DNA of 34,258 nucleotides from Alphaproteobacteria bacterium Ga0077535. Lineage in GTDB: Bacteria; Pseudomonadota; Alphaproteobacteria; Caulobacterales; Aquidulcibacteraceae. Below, one piece after another: positions 1-7,144 of this stretch; position 1 is the stretch's first letter; every line of letters starts with the position of its first letter. The position numbers and the translations under genes were made by a program. The stretch spans positions 1-34,258 of the forward strand of contig LNEK01000028.1 in assembly GCA_001464425.1 (NCBI GenBank). The letters run 5' to 3'. The notes below the pieces were generated by a model. That model had not been told where the DNA came from and did not search any database. It saw only the letters and a list, made by a program, of their open reading frames with translations.

Positions 1-344
1 CGGCCTTCACTCCAAACGACAGTTGCCGACGAAGTGCTGACGATGCGAACGCTGGTGACGCGGACATCGATATTGGCCGGATTGTTCGGGTACATCAGCA
101 CTGCGAGCGCGTCCCAAAGGCCGCTCACTTCGGCATTGGAGACTTCCGTATCGCGCGCAACCACGTCCGCCAGCGAAGCGGCGACGTTTTGCGCGCGGCT
201 GTTGACGGACAGCATGTCGATCGTTTCGACCGAGCCGAACAGCAGGAAGATCATCATCGGCGCGATGATTGCGAACTCGAGCGCAGCAAGGCCCTTCTTG
301 GCCTTTGCGAAGCGGCGGAGACGACGGCGCATGAGCTTGATCAT
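1..344 (-). CDS. TadE-like minor pilin, 3' end cut by the window edge
   Basis: The reading frame opens with ATG at 344 and runs off the left edge after about 114 codons. The N-terminus is basic (MIKLMRRRLRRFAKAKKG) and is followed by LAALEFAIIAPMMIFLLFG, the cleavage region and single membrane helix of TadE/TadF pseudopilins, with the conserved Glu at residue 28. Family knowledge: these minor pilins are processed by the prepilin peptidase and are needed for Flp pilus assembly. The start codon overlaps the stop of the upstream pseudopilin gene (ATGA at 341-344), so translation is probably coupled. The C-terminal half is outside the window, so TadE cannot be told from TadF or TadG. The family call is firm. 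Confidence 0.85.
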   Translation of the reverse strand, partial: MIKLMRRRLRRFAKAKKGLAALEFAIIAPMMIFLLFGSVETIDMLSVNSRAQNVAASLADVVARDTEVSNAEVSGLWDALAVLMYPNNPANIDVRVTSVRIVSTSSATVVWSEG

Positions 345-892
345 AGGTAGGGCTCGTTGCGGAACATCATCGTTGAAACGAGAATTCGTTCGCCGTTCGA
401 AACATTGGCGAACACAGCCTCGAACATCGGTGTCATGATTTTCCAGCGATAATAGACGCGGACGACGACGATGTCGGACTGGACGCCCGGCGAGTAACCC
501 ATGCCGGCGGGTTGGAACTCGCCGTTCTGGATGGGGTCAGCAGCGTTGTTGCTGGCGTTCGTAAACGAGTCGAAACGATCAATGTCGACGAACAGGTTTC
601 CGTCGCATTCCAGCAGCATGAACTTGTTGAGGTCGTCGCAGAGCGCCGCTTCGATCTGCGCTTGCGTGGCGCCGGATCGTTGGGCTTGGCCGAGGCGGAT
701 AGTACGCGAAGTGTCCGCGACGGCGTTGTTCAAGCTGGTCTGGGCAAAGCCGATCATGGAGATTTCGGCGAGACCGAACATCAGCAGGAAGAACGGCAAC
801 GCGACGAGCCCAAACTCGACGGCGGTCGAACCGCGGCGCGCGCGTGCGAAACGCCGAAGCTTTCGCGAAAAGGTTTTACGCGGCGCGCCCAT
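341..892 (-). CDS. TadE/TadG-like pseudopilin
   Basis: This is a 183-residue protein when started at ATG 892, which has a GGAG ribosome site about 8 nt upstream; a longer frame from 919 lacks such support. A basic leader (GAPRKTFSRKLRRFARARRG) precedes STAVEFGLVALPFFLLMFGL, the TadE signature with Glu at about residue 26 and one membrane helix. The remainder is a predicted periplasmic domain. Family knowledge: TadE-like proteins are pseudopilins cleaved by CpaA/TadV. It is the first of two coupled pseudopilin genes on this strand, downstream of the free-standing secretin-N-domain gene and divergent from the flp-cpa operon. Confidence 0.88.
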   Translation of the reverse strand: MGAPRKTFSRKLRRFARARRGSTAVEFGLVALPFFLLMFGLAEISMIGFAQTSLNNAVADTSRTIRLGQAQRSGATQAQIEAALCDDLNKFMLLECDGNLFVDIDRFDSFTNASNNAADPIQNGEFQPAGMGYSPGVQSDIVVVRVYYRWKIMTPMFEAVFANVSNGERILVSTMMFRNEPYL

Positions 893-960
893 GAATACTC
901 CAGCGCACACTATGCGCACGGAAGGGCTTAGAAACCGTCAAAACAGAGCGTAAATGGCGC

Positions 961-1401
961 TTAACGAACGCCGGAGGCGGCGGCGCGGCCGGTGATTTGC
1001 TGCGTGATCGCCTGCGAAGCTTCGCCGTCGCCGATGTCCGGACGCGGGCGGCAGAGCGGCGTGCACTCAAGGCGCGCAGTTTCCACACCGCGGGTGATCA
1101 TGACGACATCGGTCTCGTCCGGCGTGACAACGACGCGGCCGGAATAGAGCACCCTGCCCTCGGCGCCAACAACGACCAGGTTGGTCGAACCATAGGAGCG
1201 GCCAGTCACGAACAAGAAGCGGTCATTCTGAACGGAGACGCCGGCGATCGCGGGATTGCCGATGGCGACGCCTTCAGCCGGTTCGGCGAGGCGGATCGGA
1301 AAAGCCTGGTCGAGCGCGACACGCACATCACGTGCGGCGGCCGGGGTTGCGAACGCGCAGACGGCGGCGAGTGCAACAATATACGGACGCAAGGCGCGCA
1401 T
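961..1401 (-). CDS. Free-standing pilus/secretin N-terminal domain protein, periplasmic
   Basis: The protein has 146 residues with a signal peptide (cleavage near AAA/R at 23-24). Residues about 25-95 match the pilus formation protein N-terminal domain (PF13629, T2SS-T3SS_pil_N). The pattern IGNPAIAGVSVQ...FVTGRSYGSTNLVV parallels ISNPAIADATVR...VIGRQLGQTNIFF in CpaC of the same locus, so the two are paralogous domains. No secretin barrel follows. Two cysteines (C113 and C117) could form a disulfide in the periplasm. An AAGGAA ribosome site precedes ATG 1401. It lies first in the minus-strand tadE cluster, divergent from the Flp pilin. It may assist secretin assembly or pilus passage through the periplasm; that role is inferred. 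Confidence 0.85.
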   Translation of the reverse strand: MRALRPYIVALAAVCAFATPAAARDVRVALDQAFPIRLAEPAEGVAIGNPAIAGVSVQNDRFLFVTGRSYGSTNLVVVGAEGRVLYSGRVVVTPDETDVVMITRGVETARLECTPLCRPRPDIGDGEASQAITQQITGRAAASGVR

Positions 1402-1652
1402 TGGGCTTTCCTTATAGATACTCCGCTACGTTGCTACGCGCGATTAGTTGCGGGATCGCTAAAGCCCGCGCGCGCAAGAGCGACGAGATGCGCTGCGAAA
1501 TCACTTTAAAATTCACGAAAAAATAACCGTTTGCGTTGGGCCGGTTGTTAAGCACTGCCGCGTATTGTCATCCTTGCGTCTGGGAATGGGTGTCGGGTGC
1601 GACGCTCCCACCGGGCCAGGTGAAAAAGCACTCGACAATCGGAGAATTGAAA
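1402..1652. promoter_or_regulatory. Divergent intergenic region between the tadE cluster and flp
   Basis: This 251-nt gap must carry the promoters for the minus-strand pseudopilin cluster and the plus-strand Flp pilin. It contains an AT-rich stretch at about 1502-1530 (ctttaaaattcacgaaaaaa) that stands out from the GC-rich surroundings. I searched by eye for a CtrA box (TTAA-N7-TTAA) and a sigma-54 site and found no convincing full match. Start sites cannot be placed from sequence alone. Confidence 0.5.
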
Positions 1653-1817
1653 ATGTTGAAGCGTTTCCTGAAGAACGAAGACGGCGCCACCGCGATTGAG
1701 TACGGCCTGATTGCCGCTCTGATCGGCGTTGCGATCATCACGGCCGTTGGCCTGGTTGGCGACAGCCTCGATGAAGTCTTCACGAAGATCTCGACCGACC
1801 TCTCGACGGCCAACTAA
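1653..1817 (+). CDS. flp: Flp/Fap-type major pilin
   Basis: A 54-residue pre-pilin, MLKRFLKNEDGATAIEYG followed by a hydrophobic helix and a short polar tail. The G-ATAIEYGLIAAL processing motif, with Glu at +5 and the adjacent Tyr, is diagnostic of Flp pilins (PilA in Caulobacter). Cleavage by the CpaA peptidase is expected after Gly11. ATG 1653 follows GGAG at 1641-1644; an upstream in-frame extension to 1536 has no pilin character. The gene is monocistronic or leads the cpa operon. A strong terminator at 1890-1919 would make this pilin transcript much more abundant than the assembly genes, as is usual for a major pilin. Confidence 0.95.
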   Translation: MLKRFLKNEDGATAIEYGLIAALIGVAIITAVGLVGDSLDEVFTKISTDLSTAN

Positions 1818-1830
1818 GCGCCGAAGAACT

Positions 1831-1861
1831 GGCGCCGCGCACTCCTCGGGTGTGCGGCGCC
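1831..1861 (+). other. Hairpin after flp stop codon
   Basis: A 12-bp inverted repeat (ggcgccgcgcac / gtgtgcggcgcc with one G-T pair) encloses a 7-nt loop. No T run follows, so it is more likely to stabilise the flp mRNA 3' end than to terminate by itself. It lies 13 nt after the pilin stop, ahead of the true terminator. Confidence 0.55.
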
Positions 1862-1889
1862 ATTGCGTCCTTAAAGTTTCCCCCTCTTC

Positions 1890-1919
1890 AACGCCGCCCC
1901 TCGGGCGGCGTTTTTGTTT
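1890..1919 (+). terminator. Rho-independent terminator of flp
   Basis: A perfect 10-bp GC-rich stem (aacgccgccc, loop ctc, gggcggcgtt) runs straight into tttttgttt. It separates the pilin gene from cpaA and explains how pilin and assembly-gene transcript levels could differ. Confidence 0.9.
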
Positions 1920-1984
1920 GCGTTTTGGCAAGATCGACCGCCCCTTAATGCTTTCTAAGGAGGCGCCCGGGCAAGTTTACGCCT

Positions 1985-2491
1985 ATGGTCGAACTGCTCG
2001 CGCTCGCCGCTTTTGCGGCTCTCTTGATCTATGCGGCGTGCTCGGACGTCGCGAGCCTGACCATTCCAAATTGGATTTCGATCGCGCTGACGGCCCTGTT
2101 TATCCCGGCGGCGTTGGCCGCGCGTATGCCGCTCGGCGATCTCGCCATGCATGTGGCGTTCGGGTTCGGCGTGTTGGTCGTCGGCTTCTTTCTGTTTCAG
2201 GCCAATGTGTTCGGCGGCGGCGACGCCAAGCTTCTGGCCGCGGTTTCAGTGTGGACCGGCTTTCCGGCATTCGCTCCTTTTATACTCGGCACCGCCGTCG
2301 CCGGCGGATTGCTGGCGGTGATGCTTCTCGCGGCGCGCCAATTCGTGCCGCTGACCGAGACGACGCCAGGCTTCGTCAACCATTTGTTAAAAAAACAGAA
2401 CGGCATCCCGTACGGCGTTGCGATCATGTTCGGCGGACTGATCGCAATCCCTTCGCTTCCGTTCGCCCTGAGTCCGTTAACCCTGCCTTAG
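1985..2491 (+). CDS. cpaA: Prepilin peptidase CpaA/TadV
   Basis: A 168-residue polytopic membrane protein of the type IV prepilin peptidase A24 family. The two catalytic aspartates are visible: D21 in the CSD motif after the first helix and D80 in FGGGDAKL. The short length without an N-methyltransferase domain is typical of Tad-system peptidases. Role: inner-membrane protease that removes leader peptides from the Flp pilin and the TadE-like pseudopilins. A strong AAGGAGG at 1957-1963 is about 21 nt before ATG 1985, which is far; no closer in-frame start exists, so the ribosome site actually used is uncertain. It is first in the cpaABCDEF-tadBC run. Confidence 0.93.
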   Translation: MVELLALAAFAALLIYAACSDVASLTIPNWISIALTALFIPAALAARMPLGDLAMHVAFGFGVLVVGFFLFQANVFGGGDAKLLAAVSVWTGFPAFAPFILGTAVAGGLLAVMLLAARQFVPLTETTPGFVNHLLKKQNGIPYGVAIMFGGLIAIPSLPFALSPLTLP

Positions 2492-2552
2492 CCATGAACG
2501 TGGTCTGTTCGGCTGGGAATTCCGGGGCCGAGATCACGCGGGGAGTAAGTAT

Positions 2553-3326
2553 ATGTCAGCCCGTCAGCTGATCGTTCTCGTTGTTGCCGCAGTTGCGGCT
2601 ATCGGCGCCCTCTTCTTGATCCGCAGCATGGGCAGCGGCAACGCCGACGCCGCGGCTGCCGAAGGCGAGCCCGTCGCTGGTGAGCAAGTGCTCGTTGTGG
2701 CGCGCGATGTGCCGCAAGGCGCGGCGCTCACGCCGAGCGATCTGGCCGTCGCTGTGTTTCCAGAGGGATCGATTTCACCAAGCTATGTGCGACTTTCGGC
2801 GCAACCTTCGGCGCAAGCTGAATATGTCGGCGCAGTGACGCGCCGCGCTTTTGTGGCCGGCGAGCCGATCACCAATGCTTATGTCGTGCAGCCAGAAGGC
2901 CGCGGCTTCATGGCGGCGCAGCTGGAGCCGGGCTATCGCGCCGTCGCCATCGAAGTGGCGCGCGAGACGGCCGCCGGCGGTTACATCCAGCCGAATGACC
3001 GCGTCGACGTGATCATGTCGCACAGCTTCCAGGAAGGCGGCCAAGAGCGCGTCTCCAGCGAGATCATTCTGGAAGACATTCGCGTTCTGGCGCTGGGCGA
3101 CACGACGCAAACGCAAACTAGCGGTGAAGCGCCGCAAAGCATCGACGCCGCCGTCGCCGTGCTTGAGATGTCGCAAGAAGACGCCCGTACGCTCGCCCTG
3201 GCCGATCAGCTTGGCGAAGTGACGTTGGCGTTGCGCGGCGCGCAGGTCGACACGGTTGGTTTGAATTCGCAGCGGCGGCGCAATGGCGTTCACGCATACG
3301 GCACGGTCTCCGGGGGAAGCAGATGA
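2553..3326 (+). CDS. cpaB: Flp pilus assembly protein CpaB/RcpC
   Basis: A 257-residue protein with an N-terminal membrane helix (about residues 5-23), a SAF domain (about 43-112, with VLVVARDVPQGAALTPSDL) and the RcpC/CpaB domain (about 120-250, with GYRAVAIEV and NDRVDVIMSH). Family knowledge: a periplasmic component that works with the secretin CpaC/RcpA. ATG 2553 has GGGAG about 7 nt upstream. Its stop overlaps the start of cpaC as ATGA at 3323-3326, indicating coupled translation of the two partners. There is nothing unusual in its length or residues. Confidence 0.93.
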   Translation: MSARQLIVLVVAAVAAIGALFLIRSMGSGNADAAAAEGEPVAGEQVLVVARDVPQGAALTPSDLAVAVFPEGSISPSYVRLSAQPSAQAEYVGAVTRRAFVAGEPITNAYVVQPEGRGFMAAQLEPGYRAVAIEVARETAAGGYIQPNDRVDVIMSHSFQEGGQERVSSEIILEDIRVLALGDTTQTQTSGEAPQSIDAAVAVLEMSQEDARTLALADQLGEVTLALRGAQVDTVGLNSQRRRNGVHAYGTVSGGSR

Positions 3327-4975
3327 ATCCGGGCAAGTCCCTTCGCGTTACTCTCGCCACGGCGCTCTCCGCGACCGTGGCGCTGACGCCTGGTGTGGTC
3401 AGCGCTCAAGTTGAGCCGCCGAGCGCATCGAGCATCCGCATCAATGCGGGCGGCGGCGCACAATCCGCGTCGCTGGTGTTGCCGTACGGCAAGTCGGCGA
3501 TCATCGATCTGCCGGCGGACGCGCGCGACATCCTGATCTCCAACCCCGCCATCGCTGACGCAACAGTGCGCACGGCGCGGCGCGCGTACGTGATCGGCCG
3601 CCAACTTGGCCAAACCAACATCTTCTTCTTCGACGCACAGGGCCGCCAGATCGCCAACGTCGAAATCCGGGTTGAGCCGGACGTCGGTCCGCTGAACGAT
3701 ATTCTGCGCCGCCATACGCCGGACGCGAACATTACGGCCGAAGCTGTGAACGGCACCATCGTGCTTTCGGGCAGCGCCCGCAGCGCAGGCGAAGCCGATC
3801 GCGCGCGCTTGCTGGCGACACAATACATTACAACGAGCGGCGCGACCGGCGCCGGCAGCGCCACCAGCGAAGACCGCGTTGTCAATCTCGTGCAGGTGCA
3901 AGGCAGCGAGCAAGTGCTGGTGCGTGTGCGCGTTGTCGAGATGAGCCGCACCCTGGTGCGCCAGCTCGGCATCAACACAAACTACGAAGAGCTCATCAAT
4001 CAGCTCGTCGGCGAAGACAATTTTGTCGATATCGCAACGCGCAATGGTTTTTCGATCAGCGGCTCGGCCCTGGGCGGCCTCGCTGCCTCCGGCGGTGTCG
4101 CAGAGAATATTCTGCGCCCGAACAGCTACACCTACCCTTCCGGCACAGTCGATCCGAGTGTCACCCCCGGCCAAGCCGGCGTCGGTGGTTACGAGTTCGA
4201 CCCGGTCACGGGCGAAACCACATACGGCCCCGCAACCGTCACGAGCGCACGCCGCACCGACGCATCGATCGAAGCGTTCGAGCGCGCAGGTTTGCTGCGC
4301 GTGTTGGCTGAGCCGAACTTGACGGCCATCTCGGGCGAAGCAGCGCGCTTCCTTGCGGGCGGCGAATTCCCGGTGCCGGTGAGCTCCGAGGACGGACAGA
4401 TTTCAGTTGAGTTCAAGCCATTCGGTGTCGGCCTTGCGTTCACGCCGGTGGTTCTCTCGGGCGGCCGCATCTCGTTGAAGGTTGCGACCGAAGTCAGCGA
4501 ATTGACCTCGGAAGGCGCGATCTCAACCGGCGACACGCCGATCCGCAATGCTGACGGCACGACGACCGTCATTCGCGGCATCACTATCCCAGCGCTGCAG
4601 GTGCGACGCGCGGAAACGACGCTTGAAATGTCGTCAGGCTCTTCGATCGTGCTGGCTGGCCTCATTCAAGAGCGCACGCGCCACGCGCTTGAAGGCGTGC
4701 CGGGCGTGATGAACACGCCGGTGATCGGCTCGCTCTTCCGCTCACGCGACTTCGTCAACAATGAAACCGAGCTTGTCATCATCGTGACGCCATACCTGGT
4801 GCGGCCGACGAGCCCTGAAAATCTTCGCACGCCTGCCGATGGCTACATGAACCCGAGCGAAGGCGAGAGCCTCTTGAGCGGGCGCTTGAACTCCATCTAC
4901 CGGCCGGCGCGCGGCTCGGACGGGGCGCGCGAGAACGCAAGCCTGCAAGGCCCGCATGGGCATGTGATTGAATAA
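3323..4975 (+). CDS. cpaC: Tad pilus outer-membrane secretin CpaC/RcpA
   Basis: A 550-residue secretin. In order: signal peptide (cleavage near VSA/Q at 28-29), PF13629 N-terminal domain (about 49-118), a BON-like domain (about 121-193), and the type II/III secretin barrel in the C-terminal half, ending with ETELVIIVTPYLVRP. Role: forms the outer-membrane channel through which the Flp pilus passes. Length and domain order are normal for CpaC. It overlaps cpaB by 4 nt and touches the reading frame of cpaD. The PF13629 domain has a separate paralogue at 961-1401. Confidence 0.95.
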   Translation: MNPGKSLRVTLATALSATVALTPGVVSAQVEPPSASSIRINAGGGAQSASLVLPYGKSAIIDLPADARDILISNPAIADATVRTARRAYVIGRQLGQTNIFFFDAQGRQIANVEIRVEPDVGPLNDILRRHTPDANITAEAVNGTIVLSGSARSAGEADRARLLATQYITTSGATGAGSATSEDRVVNLVQVQGSEQVLVRVRVVEMSRTLVRQLGINTNYEELINQLVGEDNFVDIATRNGFSISGSALGGLAASGGVAENILRPNSYTYPSGTVDPSVTPGQAGVGGYEFDPVTGETTYGPATVTSARRTDASIEAFERAGLLRVLAEPNLTAISGEAARFLAGGEFPVPVSSEDGQISVEFKPFGVGLAFTPVVLSGGRISLKVATEVSELTSEGAISTGDTPIRNADGTTTVIRGITIPALQVRRAETTLEMSSGSSIVLAGLIQERTRHALEGVPGVMNTPVIGSLFRSRDFVNNETELVIIVTPYLVRPTSPENLRTPADGYMNPSEGESLLSGRLNSIYRPARGSDGARENASLQGPHGHVIE

Positions 4976-4986
4976 TGAGGCACGCC

Positions 4987-5667
4987 ATGAAATCCCGCTT
5001 GCCCCTCCTGCTCCTCAGCGTTAGCGCGCTCACCGCATGCGCGAGCGTGCCAACGCCTGAAGGCCCGCCCGTCTCCAGCGCTGCGGATCGTCACCGCATC
5101 GAGGTGACGCAAACGGCTGAGCGTATCGAAATTCCCGTCGCCAATGGCGAAGTGGCGCTCTCGGCCGAAGCGCGCAGCACGCTGCGCACGTTCGCCGGCA
5201 ATTATCTGCGCTACGGCCATGGCGCGCTCGTGCTGAGCTCGCCTTCCGGCGGTGCAAACTCTGACTCCGCTTCAGTGCTGGCGCATGAAACGCGCATGGC
5301 GCTGGTGGATTCTGGTGTCTCCTACGCCGCTGTCGCTGGCTCGACTTACGACGGATCAGGCGCGGAAGCGCCGATCATCGTGAGCTTCGCGCGTTTTGAA
5401 GCGCAAGCGCCTGAATGCGCCCCGCTCTGGGAGCAAGACCTCGCGCACCAAAGCAACAACCAGCCGTGGGCGAGCTTCGGCTGCGCGACACAAGCCAACC
5501 TTGCAGCTCTGGTGGAAGATCCAGCCGATCTGCTGCGTCCGCGCAACATGGACCCGCGCGACGGCGACCGCCGCGACACGGTTATGGACGCCTATCGCGC
5601 CGGCGAACAAACGCACGCCACGCGCTCGGACGACGAGCGCGTGACTCTTAGCAACGCGGTCAATTAG
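4987..5667 (+). CDS. cpaD: Pilus assembly lipoprotein CpaD
   Basis: A 226-residue outer-membrane lipoprotein. I prefer ATG 4987 because GAGG lies 6 nt upstream and it begins directly with a lipoprotein signal (MKSRLPLLLLSVSALTAC, lipobox LTAC, lipidated C18); an ATG at 4975 would add four residues. The body carries the CpaD pattern: conserved SAEARSTLRTFAGNYLRYG, and WASFGCATQANLAALVEDPADLLRPR near the end, typical of Tad pilus biogenesis CpaD. Role: assists secretin placement or stability in the outer membrane. It lies between cpaC and cpaE as in Caulobacter. Confidence 0.92.
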   Translation: MKSRLPLLLLSVSALTACASVPTPEGPPVSSAADRHRIEVTQTAERIEIPVANGEVALSAEARSTLRTFAGNYLRYGHGALVLSSPSGGANSDSASVLAHETRMALVDSGVSYAAVAGSTYDGSGAEAPIIVSFARFEAQAPECAPLWEQDLAHQSNNQPWASFGCATQANLAALVEDPADLLRPRNMDPRDGDRRDTVMDAYRAGEQTHATRSDDERVTLSNAVN

Positions 5668-5678
5668 GGCCTAAGCAC

Positions 5679-7136
5679 ATGAGCATCCCCGATCCCGCCT
5701 GGAGCCTCGGTACGGACGACGATTTTGTCCTCGAAGACGATGAGACGTTCGGCGTTGGCGAGCTTGAGGGCGTCGACTTGGTCGACCTGCCGCCGTTCGA
5801 CGACAGCATCGCGCCGGTCGCCGCGAACGAGACGCACGCACCGACACCGCCGCCGGAAGAAGATCCGTTCACGATGAGCGCACCAGCCATCGTGGCCGCC
5901 GCGCTGCCGACGATGCTGCGCGACGAAGGCCGGGTCACTGAACAACCCGTGCCGCGCATCACCATTCACGCTGTGTGCGATCGCCACGAGATTGCGGACA
6001 TCATCGCGGGTATTTCCGCCGACCGCCGCATGGCACGCGCCGAGATCACTGTAGAGCCGGGCGGCATCGATGCGGCTGTTGCGCGGTTTGCCTCACAAGC
6101 CAGCCCGAACCTGCTGATCATCGACACGTTGCAGCAAGGCGCTGCGATGCTGCACAGCCTCGACCGCCTCGCGGCCGTGATCGAGGAAGGCACCAAGGTC
6201 GTCATCATCGGCGCGGTCAACGATATCGCCCTCTTCCGCGAGCTCATGGCGCGCGGCGTCAGCGAATATATCGTGCCGCCGATCCAGCCGATCGACATGA
6301 TCCGCACTGTCTGCGGCCTCTATGTGAACCCAGACAAGCCGTTCGCCGGCCGCGTCGTCGCCGTGATCGGCGCCCGCGGCGGCATCGGCGCTTCGACGAT
6401 CGCGCACAACATCGCCTGGTCTATCGCCGAGCGTCAGGAATCGAGCGCGACCCTGCTCGATCTCGATCTCTCCTTCGGCACCGCGGCGCTCGACTTCAAC
6501 CAAGACCCGCCGCAATCGATCGCAGACGCACTGATGGCGCCGGACCGCGTTGATGACGTGTTCCTTGAGCGCGTCACCACCAAGCAAACCCAACGCCTGC
6601 AAATGCTGACGGCGCCGGCGACCTTGGAACGCGAATTCGAGCTCGATCCGCAATCCTATGAGATGGTGATCGAACGCGTGCGCCGCACCAGCCCCTACGT
6701 GGTGCTCGACCTGCCGCACATCTGGACATCGTGGGTGAAGCACACCCTGCTCGCGGCAGACGATGCGATCATCGTCGCGGGGCCGGATCTTGCTTCACTG
6801 CGCAACACCAAGAACATCATCGATCTCTTGAAGGCCATGCGCCCGTACGACTCGCCGCCGACAGTGGTGCTGTCGATGGTGGGCGTGCCCAAACGGCCAG
6901 AGATTCCGTTCAAGGATTTCGCCGAAGCGTTGGGCTGTGAGCCTGTCGCCTCAATTCCATTCGATCCCCAGCTGTTCGGCATGGCCGCCAATAATGGCCA
7001 AATGATCAGTGAAGTGGCGGCACAGTCGAAGACTGCGCTGGCGCTCGATGCACTTGCTGCATCGCTTACGGGTCGCAAGCCGGTGGAGGCGAAGAAGGCG
7101 TCGTTCACCGACAAGATCCCGTTCCTGAAGCGCTAG
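5679..7136 (+). CDS. cpaE: Tad pilus localisation ATPase-like protein CpaE/TadZ
   Basis: A 485-residue protein with an acidic low-complexity N-terminus (to about 80), a degenerate receiver-like domain (about 100-215) and a MinD/ParA-type domain from about 225. The P-loop reads GARGGIGAST at 231-240: the signature lysine position holds Arg233 and the phosphate-binding lysine position holds Ala238. Family knowledge: CpaE/TadZ proteins target the pilus machine to the pole and often have atypical Walker A motifs, so weak or absent ATP hydrolysis is expected. LLDLDLSFGTAALDF matches the switch region. It lies directly upstream of cpaF. Confidence 0.93.
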   Translation: MSIPDPAWSLGTDDDFVLEDDETFGVGELEGVDLVDLPPFDDSIAPVAANETHAPTPPPEEDPFTMSAPAIVAAALPTMLRDEGRVTEQPVPRITIHAVCDRHEIADIIAGISADRRMARAEITVEPGGIDAAVARFASQASPNLLIIDTLQQGAAMLHSLDRLAAVIEEGTKVVIIGAVNDIALFRELMARGVSEYIVPPIQPIDMIRTVCGLYVNPDKPFAGRVVAVIGARGGIGASTIAHNIAWSIAERQESSATLLDLDLSFGTAALDFNQDPPQSIADALMAPDRVDDVFLERVTTKQTQRLQMLTAPATLEREFELDPQSYEMVIERVRRTSPYVVLDLPHIWTSWVKHTLLAADDAIIVAGPDLASLRNTKNIIDLLKAMRPYDSPPTVVLSMVGVPKRPEIPFKDFAEALGCEPVASIPFDPQLFGMAANNGQMISEVAAQSKTALALDALAASLTGRKPVEAKKASFTDKIPFLKR

Positions 7137-7144
7137 GGGTTTAG

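Noticed and set aside
1585-1610. Sigma-54-like site upstream of flp
   Set aside because: GG and GC elements can be found but the flanking consensus (TGGCAC-N5-TTGC) is poorly matched.
1948-1962. TTAA-N7-TAAG upstream of cpaA as a CtrA box
   Set aside because: Only the first half matches TTAA-N7-TTAA; the second half is shifted by one base, so it is not convincing.
3290-4174. Long 294-residue minus-strand ORF opposite cpaC
   Set aside because: It is the antisense shadow of a high-GC secretin gene; the translation is His/Arg/Ala-rich without any domain.
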